From the NCBI GenBank assembly GCA_944472135.2, contig OX235270.1, positions 53,015,267 through 53,079,266 on the forward strand: a DNA stretch of 64,000 nt. The letters run 5' to 3'. Under the pieces are notes generated by a model. That model did no database searches. It saw only the letters and a program-made list of their open reading frames with translations, and was not told the origin of the DNA. Positions 45,895 to 58,390 of the stretch are shown one piece after another. Every line of letters starts with the position of its first letter. Within the stretch, counting starts at the first letter, position 1. This stretch comes from Trichobilharzia regenti. Taxonomy: Eukaryota; Platyhelminthes; Trematoda; Strigeidida; Schistosomatidae. The position numbers and the translations under genes were made by a program.

Positions 45895-48800
45895 AGACAA
45901 AATCAAAGTGTCATTTCTCCAGGCGTGCGGCATGCCATCAGCAAATGGCCATCTGATCAGGCTTAGAAAAGATCTGCAAAGTATACTTGTCCTGTGCTGT
46001 TTAAGTTCAGTAGTCCTAATGACACTAGGAAAGTCCAGTCGTCTAACAAGCTGACTAGTTCATCTACATTTTGTGGTGACGCCAAACTTGGTCATGACCA
46101 AACACCATGTAAAAGACGAGGCCGTGCAAGTGTATCAAGTGTCGCAAATATCTACCTAACTGCAGGACGTCCTACAAAAGATTCGCTCGCCTTACATTTT
46201 AGCAAACCTAATGCTACAGACAGGTGTGAGAATGAAATACCATTAAATAAAGGATCTTTTCCTAGTAAACTCAACAATGAAGCAACTACGGTCACAGACT
46301 AAGATGTATCTTTAGTGTTACACTCGCTATACACACCATCAGCTGCTAACGCAACTACGTATGTTATGCAAAAGGCTAAGCTCGAGCATATACCATTAAA
46401 TATAACGTCCCTAAGAAGCACTCAGACCAGTATCCATACAGAACGAAGTAACGTAACCCTAACATCCAGAATACCTGCACCCAAACCCGTCAATAATAGG
46501 TTTCTCAGCAGCAACCCAACATCCCTAACTTTGTCGGTTCCAATCCTACCATTAATCTAGAGAAGCTGGACAAACCTTAATACTGCCATAAATACGATGC
46601 CAATGAAAAATAAGATAACCTTTCGATTCTTTCAACACCGAACAAATCTTCATCCGATAGACACTACGGACGCTAACTCTCTGGACACCTTAAAACCAAA
46701 TTGTAACCCTACCGAAAGGCATAAAACTATCCCGACACAACTCTTTTATCTGTGGCTGATACAGATGGAAATGTGATTCAGGGACTTATACAACAACGAA
46801 CAAGTGGGTTAGGCTTGTTTCCCAAAAGCGGCCTTCTGACTCACTACATCCCCAAAAACCACCGGACACAGACTACCCAAGATCATCGATGGACTAATAT
46901 TTAGAAAAATAACTTAAACACAAAATATTAGTCATAACTGCGATGCACATAACTTCACTCCGACATACTATCCACAAGAAATACCTGCCTTCCCTCGATG
47001 CAGTCTAAATTTTCCCGACCAACACAGAATTTGAGCCTCGATATTGCCTCAAATAGCCAACGCTGTTAGACTGCTTGTCCCCAGAAGGGAAGGCAATGCA
47101 TTGCAGTCACGGCATTGTGAACACCTCACACCCCCGAGGTAACCAACGGTAACACATTTCTTTGTGCTGATACTGATGTAGTCCACTTCTCCAGCAATTC
47201 AGGTAAGTTGCCATCATCTCAGTCAGCACCCACCAAACAACCAAGACCGGACTATGTAAAACTTGGGGCAATATCTTTAAAGATATATGCGATTTCGCCG
47301 TCATCCCTAACTCTCTCATTTAGTCTCATCAGTGCTCGCCCCTTACTCAACAAAATGTTTGAATTCACGACACTATCCTTAATTTGCGACCTCTCATAGT
47401 GATTACTGAAACAGGGTGCACTCCTCAGATTTGCGATAAGACTATTTCGATTGATAACTACTGCGTTTGCAGAGGTGACAGAAACCATGACATAGGGAGA
47501 GGATGTGCTTTGTATATCAGGTCTGATATTAAGGCCATGTAGCGCTTCCACCCAGAACTCATCACAGATAACGACTCATTCTCACTCCGATTCCTATCTT
47601 ATAGGTTGCATCTATCATCCCCCATGCTCAGTTGTTGAGGGTGATATGAAGCTTGCTAGCACGTTCGCTTACCCCACTGCACTATCTCACACGGCTAAAA
47701 TTATGTGTGGAGACTTTAATATGCCTGACGCTGTCCGGCAACCACTTTGACCACCAAGAAGGTAAAACGAATTTTTCAGTATAATAGAAACAAAAGACTG
47801 GCAACAATGCGTAAAGCATCCTACGAGACGACCCAAGATTTTGAAACTAGTTTTCACTAATTGTATCATCTCCACTACCCTTCGAGTAGGTAAAGAGTTT
47901 CCTGTTAGCAACCACCTACTATTTGGTATATTTAATACTTACATCAGCAGGAGTTCGACAATAAGCACCAACACCAGAATGGGAGCCATACTTTATATGC
48001 ACCTCGGCTACAGAGACAAACAACTTCCTCTGCAAGAACCTAGGATTTGCACATGACTTCATCGCTCCAGCAAGACTTGTGAAAACGAGGCCTAAACAGC
48101 CCGACTTCTTCCCTGTCAAGATTCGAAACCACTTGCATAAGCATGCTACGCTATTCTACAGATACAGTGACTTTTCATCACTCATTACACTCAGGAAAAC
48201 TTATGATTCACACAAATACAATCAATTATTTGAGTCCATCAAACTGGAACGCGACCTCCACTCACCACCCGATAATACAGAGGCATTAGTAAAACTAATT
48301 AAGTCACGAACCGACAACAACAGAATAAGTATCCCTAACTTATCGCTAGATGGAGGAAGACTATACGAAGATCCGCAGGAGATATGCGAGTTATTCAGCT
48401 TCTACTTTGCTGGCTACTTAACTAACGAAGAAACAGTAGGTAGTCTTGATGTTGCGACACTACCAAATCGCTTTTTGGGTAACACAACATTCACCCCAGA
48501 AAAAATTTCATCCGCTACAGCATCCCTCCATACATCATGTAATTCCGGCCCTGATGGAATTCCATCTATCCTCTTGTGAAGGGATGGTGAGGAAACGCCC
48601 CTTATCCTCCTAAAGTTTTTCAATCTACCCTTAAATAATGGCAGTTACCCAGAGTGCTGGGAGCTGTCGTTCGTAACTCCTAAGCAGCACAAACTGGGAC
48701 CAAATTCTAATATCAAAAACTGCCGACTCATCAATATCGCGTCGATAGTTTCCAGGATTATGGAAAACGTCGTAGGGTAAGATATTCCTTCACACCTCCA

Positions 48801-49440
48801 CCTTCACAAAGTGCTTACTCCAGCACAAAACGGCTTCTTTAAAAGTCGGTCATGCTCCACCTGCCTACTTGACTGTTTTGATGATATTACTGCCAAGCGT
48901 GATCATGGTTTGCCTGTCACAACTCTCTTCTCCGACTTCAAAAATGCCTTTGATAAAGTCCCTCACAAGAGACTAATTCTTAAGCTAAAGTCGTACGGTT
49001 TCCAGGACCCCTTGTTATCTTGACTCATTTTTTTCTTGGAAGACCAACCCCAACTTGTGAAATTCTCAAATGATCGCTTGTCATACAGACTTATACGAAG
49101 TGGAGTGACTCAGGGTAGTGCACTAGGGTCATTGATTCTCGTAATTTACATTAAAGATATCTGCAGTGTAATCAAGCATGGCACCCCATGCCTCTTTGTT
49201 AACGACCTAAAGATTGTATAGAGCTTCCCCTGTTCGACGCTGAATGAGGGATTCACACGTATTTAACATCGTCTGGATACGTTGCATAACTGAAGAAATG
49301 CCCGGCAACTGCCATTCAATTCTGATAAATGTGGTATCCTATACTACAATAACTCCCGTCCGAATTTCATGTTGAATCTAGGTGACTCTTTTCTTCAAAC
49401 CCTTCATTCCATAAAAGAACTGGGAGTTACCTACTCACAA
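45895..49440 (+). pseudogene. Degraded CR1/Jockey-type element
   Basis: The 5' end is truncated inside ORF1 (FLQACGMPSANG near 45920, then a 103-codon frame at 45994-46302). Endonuclease remnants include IMCGDFNMPD (47700) and LSHTAK. The RT part is split over several frames: the thumb-side frame at 48079-48579 ends in SCNSGPDGIPSILL, then FSDFKNAFDKVPHKRL (48940) and IRSGVTQGSALGSLILVIYI (49100). There are many stops. The same ORF1 recurs inverted at 49753-50030 and 62898-63397. Confidence 0.8.
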
Positions 49441-49443
49441 TGC

Positions 49444-49752
49444 TGTAGCGGAAAATAAATCCCGAAAATTATTGAACACAGCAATCATCACTGAATATTG
49501 GATGCCGACCCTCACTGTTTAGGTCAACTTGTTTAACTGAAGGCTTCCGATCAAGGATCCATGCCATTTGGTACTCGTCGTGTCACGTTCGTTCGTTCGT
49601 CTACGACCCCTAGCTAGCCAAACAATCATCTCGAACACCAATTTGATCCCGAAATATAACTCGTAATTTCAATTCTTATGTTTTGCTTTGCGTTCGACAT
49701 ACCATCCTGAGACCCAGCAATTCCGTGCAAAAGATCGACATGAAAATCTAAA
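49444..49752 (+). repeat. Solo gypsy LTR, diverged
   Basis: Begins TGTAGCGGAAAATAA like the gypsy LTRs of the opposite strand at 50031-50333 and 60257-60554, and shares the CGTGTCACGTTCGTTCG and CCCGAAATATAACTCG segments. It lies directly between the degraded CR1-like copy and an inverted ORF1 fragment, in the orientation opposite to the full gypsy element. Confidence 0.75.
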
Positions 49753-50030
49753 AATTTAACGAAAAGTCAAGCATAACCCAGTCTGTCGCATTAGGTTTGC
49801 TAAAATGTAAGGCGAGCGAATCTTTTGTAGGACGTCCTGCAGTTAGGTAGATATTTGCGACACTTGATACACTTGCACGGCCTCGTCTTTTACATGGTGT
49901 TTGGTCATGACCAAGTTTGGCGTCACCACAAAATGTAGATGAACTAGTCAGCTTGTTAGACGACTGGACTTTCCTAGTGTCATTAGGACTACTGAACTTA
50001 AACAGCACAGGACAAATATACTTTGCGAAC
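49753..50030 (-). pseudogene. Inverted ORF1 fragment of the CR1-like family
   Basis: Minus-strand ORF1 piece almost identical in protein to the start of the plus-strand copy at 45994 (FSSPNDTRKVQSSNKLTSSS). It is cut at its 5' side by the gypsy element beginning at 50031. Confidence 0.8.
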
Positions 50031-50333
50031 TTTAGAGGTTGACGGATATCTTGTTCAGCAACTTTTAACTAATTTATTCTCGCGTACCAAAAACAAAGCG
50101 AAAGCCAATATTTGATCGTCCAAACTACGTGATATATTTCGGGACCAAAACAACCAGTCAGACGAACGCTTAGCTGGCTAGTGATCGTGCACGTGACACG
50201 ACGGGGTACCAAATGGTGGGGATGCCTGACCGGAAGCCTTCAGCTAAACAAGTCCACTCAAACAGTGGTGGTCAGCATCCAATAGTGAGTGATTGCTGTG
50301 GTCAATAATTTTGGGGAATTATTTACCGCTACA
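50031..50333 (-). repeat. 3' LTR of the gypsy element
   Basis: Read on the minus strand it starts TGTAGCGGTAAATAATTCCC right after a purine run and ends near CCGTCAACCTCTAAA. It differs from the 5' LTR mainly in the last 40 bases; elsewhere the two are almost identical. A target-site duplication is not clear. Confidence 0.88.
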
Positions 50334-50834
50334 GCTCACTCTCCTCCTAGTGGGGTGGTGAGGACCCTAAGAGAGAACCAGCTGGAAGTAAAAAACTCGA
50401 TGGTTCTCTTGCGGGTGAAAAAGATCTTCCGAGGGGCTTGGTGGGGTGCCTACTGGTTTATCTGCCTATGATAACTGGGTGTTTGTACATAGCTTCCTTG
50501 AAGTTGTTCGTTGGATCCCGTGCTTCGTTTGTTTCCTGTCCAGTGCCCGTCGCACCTGGAAGAGAAAACAAGAACGCTAGGAATTATATCGAGGAAAATC
50601 TACCAAATCAGCTTTTTTGTTTTAAAAAAAAATGATTTGCATTTACTATACAGTAAAATAATGCTAAGTTCAGAACACCGAAAAAAATACATCCAGTTAA
50701 AATTTTTTTGTGCCTGTGACATGCACTGTTGAAAAAAATTTAGTTGTGTTTAGTGATACTGCAAAAAAAAATTGATACGTCTAAAAAATAGTTAGTACCT
50801 CAAACGAATGAGTTGGGTGAATCACACGACTTCG
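50334..50834. other. 3' non-coding part of the gypsy element
   Basis: Between the integrase stop and the 3' LTR. It contains the GGAGGAGAGTGAGC polypurine tract directly before the LTR (minus-strand sense) and A/T-rich runs near 50625-50780. No coding frame. Confidence 0.55.
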
Positions 50835-52051
50835 TTATGTCATATAGGTGTGCAGATACTCTGGGAACCTTACGGTACGTCCAGAACGGGTTTTCTTAGG
50901 AGGCTCGACAGAAGATTCGGTGACTTCATCGAGGTCTAAACGATCTTCGGTTACTTGTGGATTATGGGGTACGTTGAGCTGTATGCTAATAGGATTACCC
51001 TCCAAGTAAGCCGGTTTCAGACGGTCAATGCTGACGGTGTCCTCGCGGCCGTTTTTGTCCAAGACAAAGAATTTATCAGAACGTTTAATTACTTCATATG
51101 GTCCTTCGTATGGAGGTTCCAGCGGTCTGCACACAGAGTCGCGACGAACAAATACATGTGAAGAAGTTTTCCAACACGGATGAACGAAAACATCAATGGA
51201 CTGTGGACGAAGGGGAGCAGGTTCAACTGAACGCATTGCGTTTGTAAGCCTGCTGACGTATGAAGCGTGATCTACCACTGGTGGGAAGCTCGAGGGAGAA
51301 ACAAATTCACCAGGCAGTCGTAGTGTCGTGCCACATACTAGCTCGGCGCTAGTACAACCAGCATCGGTTTTCAAGGCGTTTCGTATCCCTAGGAGAACTA
51401 ACGGAAGGGATTCAGTCCAATGGGTGTTGTTTGCAGCTGACAGATCAGCTTTCAGCTGTCTGTGTAGACGTTCAACCATACTATTAGCTTGAGGATGGTA
51501 GGCTTTTGTTCGAAAAAGCATGCAACCTATGATTTTAGTCAGGGCGAAGAATAAGCCACTTTCGAATTGCCGCCCACGATCAGTTGTTATGGAAGATGGG
51601 CATCCAAAGTTAGCGATCCATCTTTCTACGTAGACGCGTGCGGGTGTTTCAGCAGATACGTCCTTGATTGGTACTGCTTCCAGCCATCGTGTGAATCGAT
51701 CGATGCAATTTAAAATATAGGTACATCAATGGGATTCAGGAAGGGGTCCAACCAAATCTATATGGACGTGTTCAAAACGAGCGTCCGGGAGAAGAAAGGT
51801 GCCAAGTGAGCTTTTGGTGTGTCTTAACACCTTGCAATTTTGACAAGCTAAGCACGTGTGTGCCCATTCCCTTACTTCTTTATTAATACCAGGCCAACAA
51901 AACCGACTAGTTAAGAGCTTGACAGTAGTTCGAATACCTGGGTGAGATAAGCCATGCAAAGTATTGAAGACGTCACGGCGATACATTTTAGGCACGATGG
52001 GGCGAAGAGTACCTGTGCAAATGACGCATAGAATAATATCTCTTCCCATAC
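50835..52051 (-). pseudogene. Gypsy integrase with one in-frame stop
   Basis: The zinc-binding HHCC domain (LHGLSHPG ... CLACQNC) lies near 51880. The catalytic core has first Asp HVHIDLVGPL, second Asp SSITTDRGRQFES and Glu HPQANSMVERLHR. The C-terminal GPY/F-like part reads YEGPYEVIKRSDKFFVL and IDRLKPAYL. A TGA near 51724 breaks one otherwise continuous frame between the first and second Asp. The insertion at 52052 separates integrase from RNase H. Confidence 0.9.
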
Positions 52052-52509
52052 TGATATGTATCCATTTATATATATATATATATGTGTATGGTGGTCTCTC
52101 TTTTATTGCTCTCTTAGTCTGTGACCATTTCACTTTGATGAACCTGTCTCCTTTAACAATGTGTATTCCCCTTATATTATGTATAATATGTGTGTTTGTT
52201 GACGTGTCTGCTATATTTTGCTATATATATATGGATCGATACTCCATTATAATTAGCCAATCGTGTTAAGACTGTCTATTGATTGTTCACACACTTGTTC
52301 GGACATTCATATATATTTTTGCTCGCACACTCTTGTGTGACTTTTGATTCTCCTTGTGTTTGGAAAATAGAAGTATCATCGCAAACCTAGTGGTCTTCTG
52401 ATTTCCGTCTTTTCTTGCGTCAGGATTATTAAATTCTCGACCAGTACATGGCAATAATTTGGCGACGAGTACATAACAATTTGGCGACGGGAAAAACTAG
52501 AACATAACA
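52052..52509. repeat. Solo LTR inserted in the gypsy pol
   Basis: 458 bp starting TGATATGTATCC and ending AACATAACA on the plus strand (TG...CA in either orientation), flanked by 5-bp duplications CATAC at 52047-52051 and 52510-52514. Removing the insert and one CATAC joins the RNase H frame (KPLGM) to the integrase frame (GRDIILCV) without shift. Inside are a TATA-rich run near one end and two copies of AATTTGGCGACG near the other. Its LTR family is not otherwise present in the window. Confidence 0.85.
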
Positions 52510-53062
52510 CATACCTAACGGTTTCTCAGCTAATTTTAGGGTTGTTTTCGACAACTCATGTTGAAGCTCGGTATCTTCTTTTCGAAGACGAGCCAGTTTT
52601 ACAAGGTCGATTTGGGTAAGGGAACAAACGCGCGACAAGGCCTCTGCTACAGTGTTGTTTACTCCGGATACATGGCGAATATCTGATGTAAACTGTGAAA
52701 CGTAATCCAGTTGTCGTGATTCCCTGGGTGAATACTTTTCTGAAGATGAGTTCAGAGAGTACGTGAGGATTTTGTGATCAATGAAAATTATGAATTCACG
52801 ACCCTCTACTGAATATCGAAAATGACGTATAGCACAGTACATAGCCAGAAGTTCTCTGCCGAATGTGCTGTACTTGGTTTCAGCTAATTGAAGGCGCCTC
52901 GAGAAAAAGGCGAATGGTTGCCACTCTGTAAACTAGCTGTTGTAGAACTGCGCCGATTGCAGTGTTTGATGCATCAACCAAGATACTTGACGGTGCCGTT
53001 GGATCCTGAAACATCAGAAGTGTGGCATTCGCAATGGCTTTTTTAATCTGGGTAAAAGCATT
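52510..53062 (-). pseudogene. Gypsy RNase H region, frameshifted
   Basis: ILVDASNTAIGAVLQQ (about 53000) is followed, after a frameshift near 52935, by WQPFAFFSRRLQLAETKYST and GRELLAMYCAIRHFRY, then FIIFIDHKILTYSLNSSS and HVSGVNNTVAEALSRV. These are the standard gypsy RNase H blocks. Confidence 0.88.
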
Positions 53063-54349
53063 TCAAGCAGATGCGTCAAGTTCTATGGACTTGTTATTCC
53101 CTCGAAGGAGGTCTGTCAATGGCTGAATCAGAGAAGCACAGTTGGGAATAAAGCGTCTATAATAACTTACTAAGCCATTAAAAGTGCGGAGACTTTTCAC
53201 CGTCTGTGGCTCTGGAAAGTTCAGTATAGCCTCGACCTTAGTAGCCAGTGGGCGAATGCTCTTGCAGTCAATAGTGTGACCCAGGAAGTCGAGTGAGTCA
53301 ACACCGATTTGACACTTTTGAATATTGATGGTAACACCATGTTGGCGTAACCTGTCAAATGCCAAGTCCAAGTGCCTAAGGTGGGTTTCCTTGTCTGGAC
53401 TGGCAATGAGGCAGTCGTCTAAGTATGCATATACAAAGTCGAGACCGCGAAATACTTCGTCAATGAAGCGTTGGAATGTTTGGGCTGCATTCCGGAGACC
53501 GAATGGCATTTGTAGAAATTCAAAACGTCCGAAAGGCGTAATGATAGCCGTTTTCGAGATGTCTTCTGTTGCCATCGGGATTTGGTTATACGCTTTAACA
53601 AAGTCGATTTTAGAGACTATAGTCGCGCCAGATAAGGTTGCCGTTAAGTTGTGTATATGAGGCAACGGGTAGCAATCAGGGGTTGTTTTGGCATTCGCTC
53701 TCCGGTAATCACTGGTGGGTCGCCAATCATTGCTATTCTTTTTCGGAACCATATGAAGTGGGGATGCCCATGGGCTATTCGAAGGTCGAATGATGCCAAG
53801 GGTAAGCATATGGTCAAATTCATCCCTGGCGATTCTCAATTTGTCAGGAGCTAATCGTCGTGCTTTAGATGTCACAGGTTGTCCTGTGGTAATGATGTGG
53901 TGCATAACATTGCTGGTTACGCACGGTAGGTCGTTCGACGAGCAATTAAGTTCCGGATACTTGTCAACCATAGGTTGAAAAGTTGGATCAAAAATTGCCT
54001 TTATCTTAACGGGTGACAAACTAGGGCCTATGTAGCTGATGCCTTTGATAGACAGACTAGTAGTATTGTCAATCAGTCGTCTTCGGCGGACGTCCACGAG
54101 TAAATCATGATGATTAAGTAGGTCCGTGCCGATGATGGGCATTGTGACGTCAGCGAGAAGGAAAATCCATCGAATAGGTTTGCGTAAACCTACGTTCAGA
54201 TAGACGTATTTTCTACCAAAGGTTGCGATTGGTTTTCCATCTGCAAGCTGTAAGTTGAAAGTAGATTCCTTCTGTCGATCTGCTGCCGTAGCAGGAAGGA
54301 CGCTGACTTCGGCGCCTGTGTCGACTAAGTATCGAGTCTGGCTTATCAC
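53063..54349 (-). pseudogene. Gypsy protease and reverse transcriptase
   Basis: An uninterrupted 428-codon frame. Retropepsin: [14 protein letters not shown] with the catalytic Asp, later [88 protein letters not shown] with the YLDD active site, and FLGHTID. The part itself looks intact, but the stop at 53063 separates it from RNase H. Most similar in character to CsRn1-clade elements such as Boudicca or Saci-3. Confidence 0.93.
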
Positions 54350-54396
54350 ATCATGGATGTAAATTAGGCTGCTAGTGCCACCGGCGACGGTTGCCG

Positions 54397-54696
54397 CTAA
54401 CGCGTACCGGCGGGATAGTTTCCCACAGACTTTGAGACATTTCCGAGGTTACAAGGCTTACGGCAACACTTCGCTTCTTGGCCATAGTTGTTGTGGTACC
54501 AGCACCAGTCAGGGTTTTTCAGAGAACGTGGTTTGGACTTAGATCGACTACGTGAGCTCCTGCGTAGAGGAGATTTAGGACGACGGTCGGAGGAGTTAGA
54601 ATGCACGTTTGACCTAAACATCTGCTGGATGGAGTTGCATAACTCTATCATTGCAGTATCCTTACCCGAAGTCTGCTTCATCATCGAGCATATCTC
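54397..54696 (-). pseudogene. Gypsy Gag C-terminal part with zinc finger
   Basis: Resumes the Gag frame after the nested insertion: SVPEICSMMKQTSGKD, a basic Arg/Ser stretch (RSSRSRSKSKPRS), then the C-X2-H-type finger CWYHNNYGQEAKCC...C typical of CsRn1-clade Gag proteins. The rest of the frame (to 54753) is inserted DNA. Confidence 0.8.
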
Positions 54697-54772
54697 GGGA
54701 ACTGACCAGATGATAAACATTTCTACACGGGACAGTAATATTAGTTCACACATAATATAAAAGCATAACGGG

Positions 54773-55141
54773 TGTCAGCCAAATCTCATAAACCGTTAAT
54801 GCCCAGCTCTCGCTACGCTCGGGCCCACGCTGTTCTTAGAAGATTTCTCAGAAACGCTTAGTTATAACGGACGCAAAAACCAAAACACCGATCTGCCGTT
54901 TGATATTTCTGTATTGTTACACCAACATATAAAAGGAATAAGCGAACTAAGCAAACTAAGGTCTGAAAACAAATATTACAATAATAAATCTCTGTATTAC
55001 TTCTGACGATGTTTCAATCTTCTTTCTGAACAGCGACCGATGAGACGATGACTGTCGTATTGATGCCTCCGCGAAAATTGGGGAAGTTGATTTTGAGCAA
55101 ACAACCAAGAATTGATCGTTCAATCTTCAACTCCATTGACA
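54773..55141 (-). repeat. 3' LTR of Gag-only element copy 2
   Basis: 369 bp, identical by eye to the 5' LTR at 58391-58759 except for three substitutions within positions 54779-54784, next to the target-site duplication (GCCAAAT here, GTCACGT in the other). Confidence 0.92.
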
Positions 55142-55850
55142 CTCCCCGGCAAAAAAGGGATCCAACCCTTTTTTCCTTCACGACCAATGCACGTTGACTT
55201 GGATGCCATTGCGAGAACCTGGGTCACACGGACAGAGCTGAAATGGAAAACAAACAGAAAAGCCAACACACCACAAGCATACCCACAGCACAATCTCACA
55301 CATCGCTGACGACCTGCGCCTCCAGACAGAGACCTCCTCTTGACATCTTGCAACACAATCGCCACTTACTAGAATGACTCTTGCAGAATGCAACGTGACC
55401 ATAGCAGCACCTCATGATACTCTTCAAGCATCCTCTTTTCTATTCACTATCAATTATCACTGAAATCGCTTGTCACTCATTCTGCCTCAGTTCTAGTAGC
55501 GGTGACGCATGCGAGCCTCAGTCGTTTACACTCTTTCTCCCCGGCGTGTCGGACCGCAGCTAACAATTATCTCCGTGTGCATTTCATTCTCAGCAATAGC
55601 CTAGCCTCCCCGGCGTATACGACCCATCTGCTGTCCTTAACATCAATCAATTCATTCATGGATGTAGAAGACTCGAAACAACTTCAGAAGTAATCACGAC
55701 GAAAATTTTAACAAAATTACGCAATAACAACAAGACACGAAAACAACGAGTAAACACAATGAATCCAAAAAACACCAATTGATATGACACACCACACGTA
55801 TATACAAATAGTACACACAAACTCGCATTTCATGTCTTGATGGAATTCCC
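55142..55850 (-). other. 3' internal region of Gag-only element copy 2
   Basis: Non-coding counterpart of 35546-36244, from the last direct repeat to the polypurine tract. No conserved open frame. Confidence 0.6.
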
Positions 55851-56290
55851 TTGAAGAATTGCAGGACTTACACCAGTACGCCTACAACCCTTCACAGGTT
55901 GACGATTGTAAGTTGTGGAATGTCCAGACACAAACAAGATTAACCAACAATTACATCAATTGGAACTCACACAACTATTTAACACAAACATATGTACAAT
56001 CAACACATCAAATGTTGTGGATTCTGACACGACAAACTACCCTTGAAGAACTGTAGGACTTACAGCAGTACGCCTACATTCCTTCTCAGGTTGATGATCC
56101 AAGTGGAAGTCGTCCGGACACAAACAGAATTACCAACAGCTAGATGACAGATGATATCAATTCAGTATATACAATATGAACATATGTACAAGATCATACA
56201 CCAAGCACATTGGACTGCTCATTGATGCGCTACCCTTTGAAGAACTGTAGGACTTACAGCAGTACGCCTACAACCCTTCTCAGGTTGACG
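55851..56290 (-). repeat. Three ~190-bp direct repeats, copy 2
   Basis: Unit starts (minus-strand TCAACC) at 56288, 56094 and 55902, i.e. spacing 194 and 192, nearly the same as in copy 1. Each carries the GGCGTACTG(C/G)TGTAAGTCC core. Confidence 0.85.
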
Positions 56291-56292
56291 CC

Positions 56293-58247
56293 CTAGGTTG
56301 GAAAATCGTCGCAGAGTTCATTTGCTAACTTCCTTCTATCAGCTATATCCTCAAATCTGAACGGCAACACGCCCATGTCATTGTATCGTAGAATATAGAT
56401 GACCAACAAACACACGACATATCTCATCAACCAAGTATAGAAACAGAGTAATTTACACCAAAGATAATAACATTCAAATAGTAACTTGAAACTAGAAATG
56501 CCTTTATTCGTGCAAGTCAATTTAACAATAACTCTCTCCTTTACACTTGGCTTATCCACACTAAACTGACCATTGATATTCGTCCTTTCAAACGAACTGA
56601 TACTACCATAGTCATTGCACAAGATACTTGAGTTGATGGGTGTCTGTTTCATTGTGGATGACAGCACCAACGATGACTGAGTGACACAAGGTGATGAACT
56701 TAGTGGTGGATCAGAAGCTGTTCTTGTTCGGCTCTCAGATAGTTGTCCAACTGCAAGATTACCACCACTGCTGTCTTTCACTACTAGTTCGGGTTTAGCA
56801 CTATCATCTGATGATAGGTGGGCTACACGCTGATCAATTACACTGACTGTCTCACAAGTATGCACACCTTTTGGAACTGCATCTGCGTTCAATTCTACTT
56901 CACGTTGTAGTTGTACAGAACCTTTATTTAACTTAGCAGTAGTAGGCATATCCCTCATCTCATAATGATCAACCAAAGACAACTGTGAAGTATCATGATC
57001 ATTATCACGAATATTCACTTTACCGTCAACTTCATCATTTTCAAACTCTTTAATAACAGAAGTAGACAATTTTGGTTCCTCCTCGCAAATCATAAAAGGT
57101 TTTATAACTTCACTCTGACTAGTAATACCTTGTAAACTTGTGGGGTCAGAACTGCACTCTGAAGCAGCAACTCTATTCTGTGACACTCTATTCAACAACG
57201 GCTTACCAGTTGCAACTACAGACTTCTTCATCGCACCGTTATCGTCACACAATTCGGAGTCAGGCCTGGAGTTTACATTTAGCTTATCACTGAACTTGCT
57301 CACTGGTTCACAGTTCACTTCTGTATGCACCTCTTGCACACGTGTAAAACAAAACCGTGTTTGTCTTGCATCTTGTAACTTATCTGTTGAGGATGTACTA
57401 CGAAACCTGTTACACTCACTAGGTCTATATGCATTACTAGACATCATGGAGCCTTCTCGATATCCACCTCTCTGAGGCTTATTCGTCATCAATGAGTGCG
57501 TTTTACCCTCAGACTGCTCTATTCTAGGGGTGAGATCTAATAGACTGGCGAACTTGCTCATAGATTGATTGACACTAGTATTTACCAGTTTCAGGATATC
57601 ATCAAACTTTGGCTCGATACCCTCATCCTCCATACGGGAGCTTATCTTCACCCACTTCCTTTGCAGTCGAGTAGGTAGACGTCTTGCTATTACTTCTAGT
57701 ATAAAACTCGAGTTGAGGTCACTCGTGCGATTCATCGAAATCATTCCATTCTTGTAAATTAGCAAATTATCTAAAAACTCAGTGAGTGCCTGGGAGTCAT
57801 CCTGTAATTGACCACCATTACCCTTAACAGCCTCGAATAATTTCCCTGCAATCATCGAAGGTCTTCCAAACCTTTGACGTAATATGCTCATAGCCTCGTA
57901 GTAGCCCTCTTTTGGCTTCATAAACTTACAGCACTGTATAGCTCTTGCAGCATCTCCAGTGCAATATCTCATCAAATACATTAACTTCAATTCATCATTT
58001 AATAAAAACCACTCAACATGATCTCAAACTCCTTTACAAATTGTAAATAATCAGCCGGGTTTCCATCAAAACACCGTGGTTCAAATTTAGGGAGTTTGAT
58101 GTTCCTATTATCCCTGAACGGCGAAACAGTAACATCAACCATGTCATGCTTAACATCAGACACATCGTTACAATTAACAGACAAGTCACCATGACTTACT
58201 TTCCTGTTTGCATCCAAGACACTCTGTCCCTTCTTTGACCCAGGCAT
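56293..58247 (-). pseudogene. BEL-type Gag-like ORF, copy 2, one-base deletion
   Basis: Collinear with 33141-35096. It would be 652 codons including the stop, but one T is missing from a T6 run near 58005 (T5 here), which shifts the frame once; both halves are otherwise open (58340-57999 and 57990-56293). The altered knuckle is the same (C-X2-R-X4-H-X4-C in CFTRVQEVHTEVNC), as is the C-terminal hydrophobic segment (WLMRYVVCLLVIYIL) followed by FRFEDIADRR. Many amino-acid differences from copy 1, but no other length change. Confidence 0.85.
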
Positions 58248-58390
58248 TGTTGAACTTGACCCAATTCCAAAAAGTTCCAGATATTGCTTGTTCAAAGAGG
58301 ACTTGACCGGCACCAGGAGAAATGAACGGCGACTATCCAAACTTTCACCAACTGTTTGAATCCGCCAGATCTGTTTCTATCGTCAGAAAC

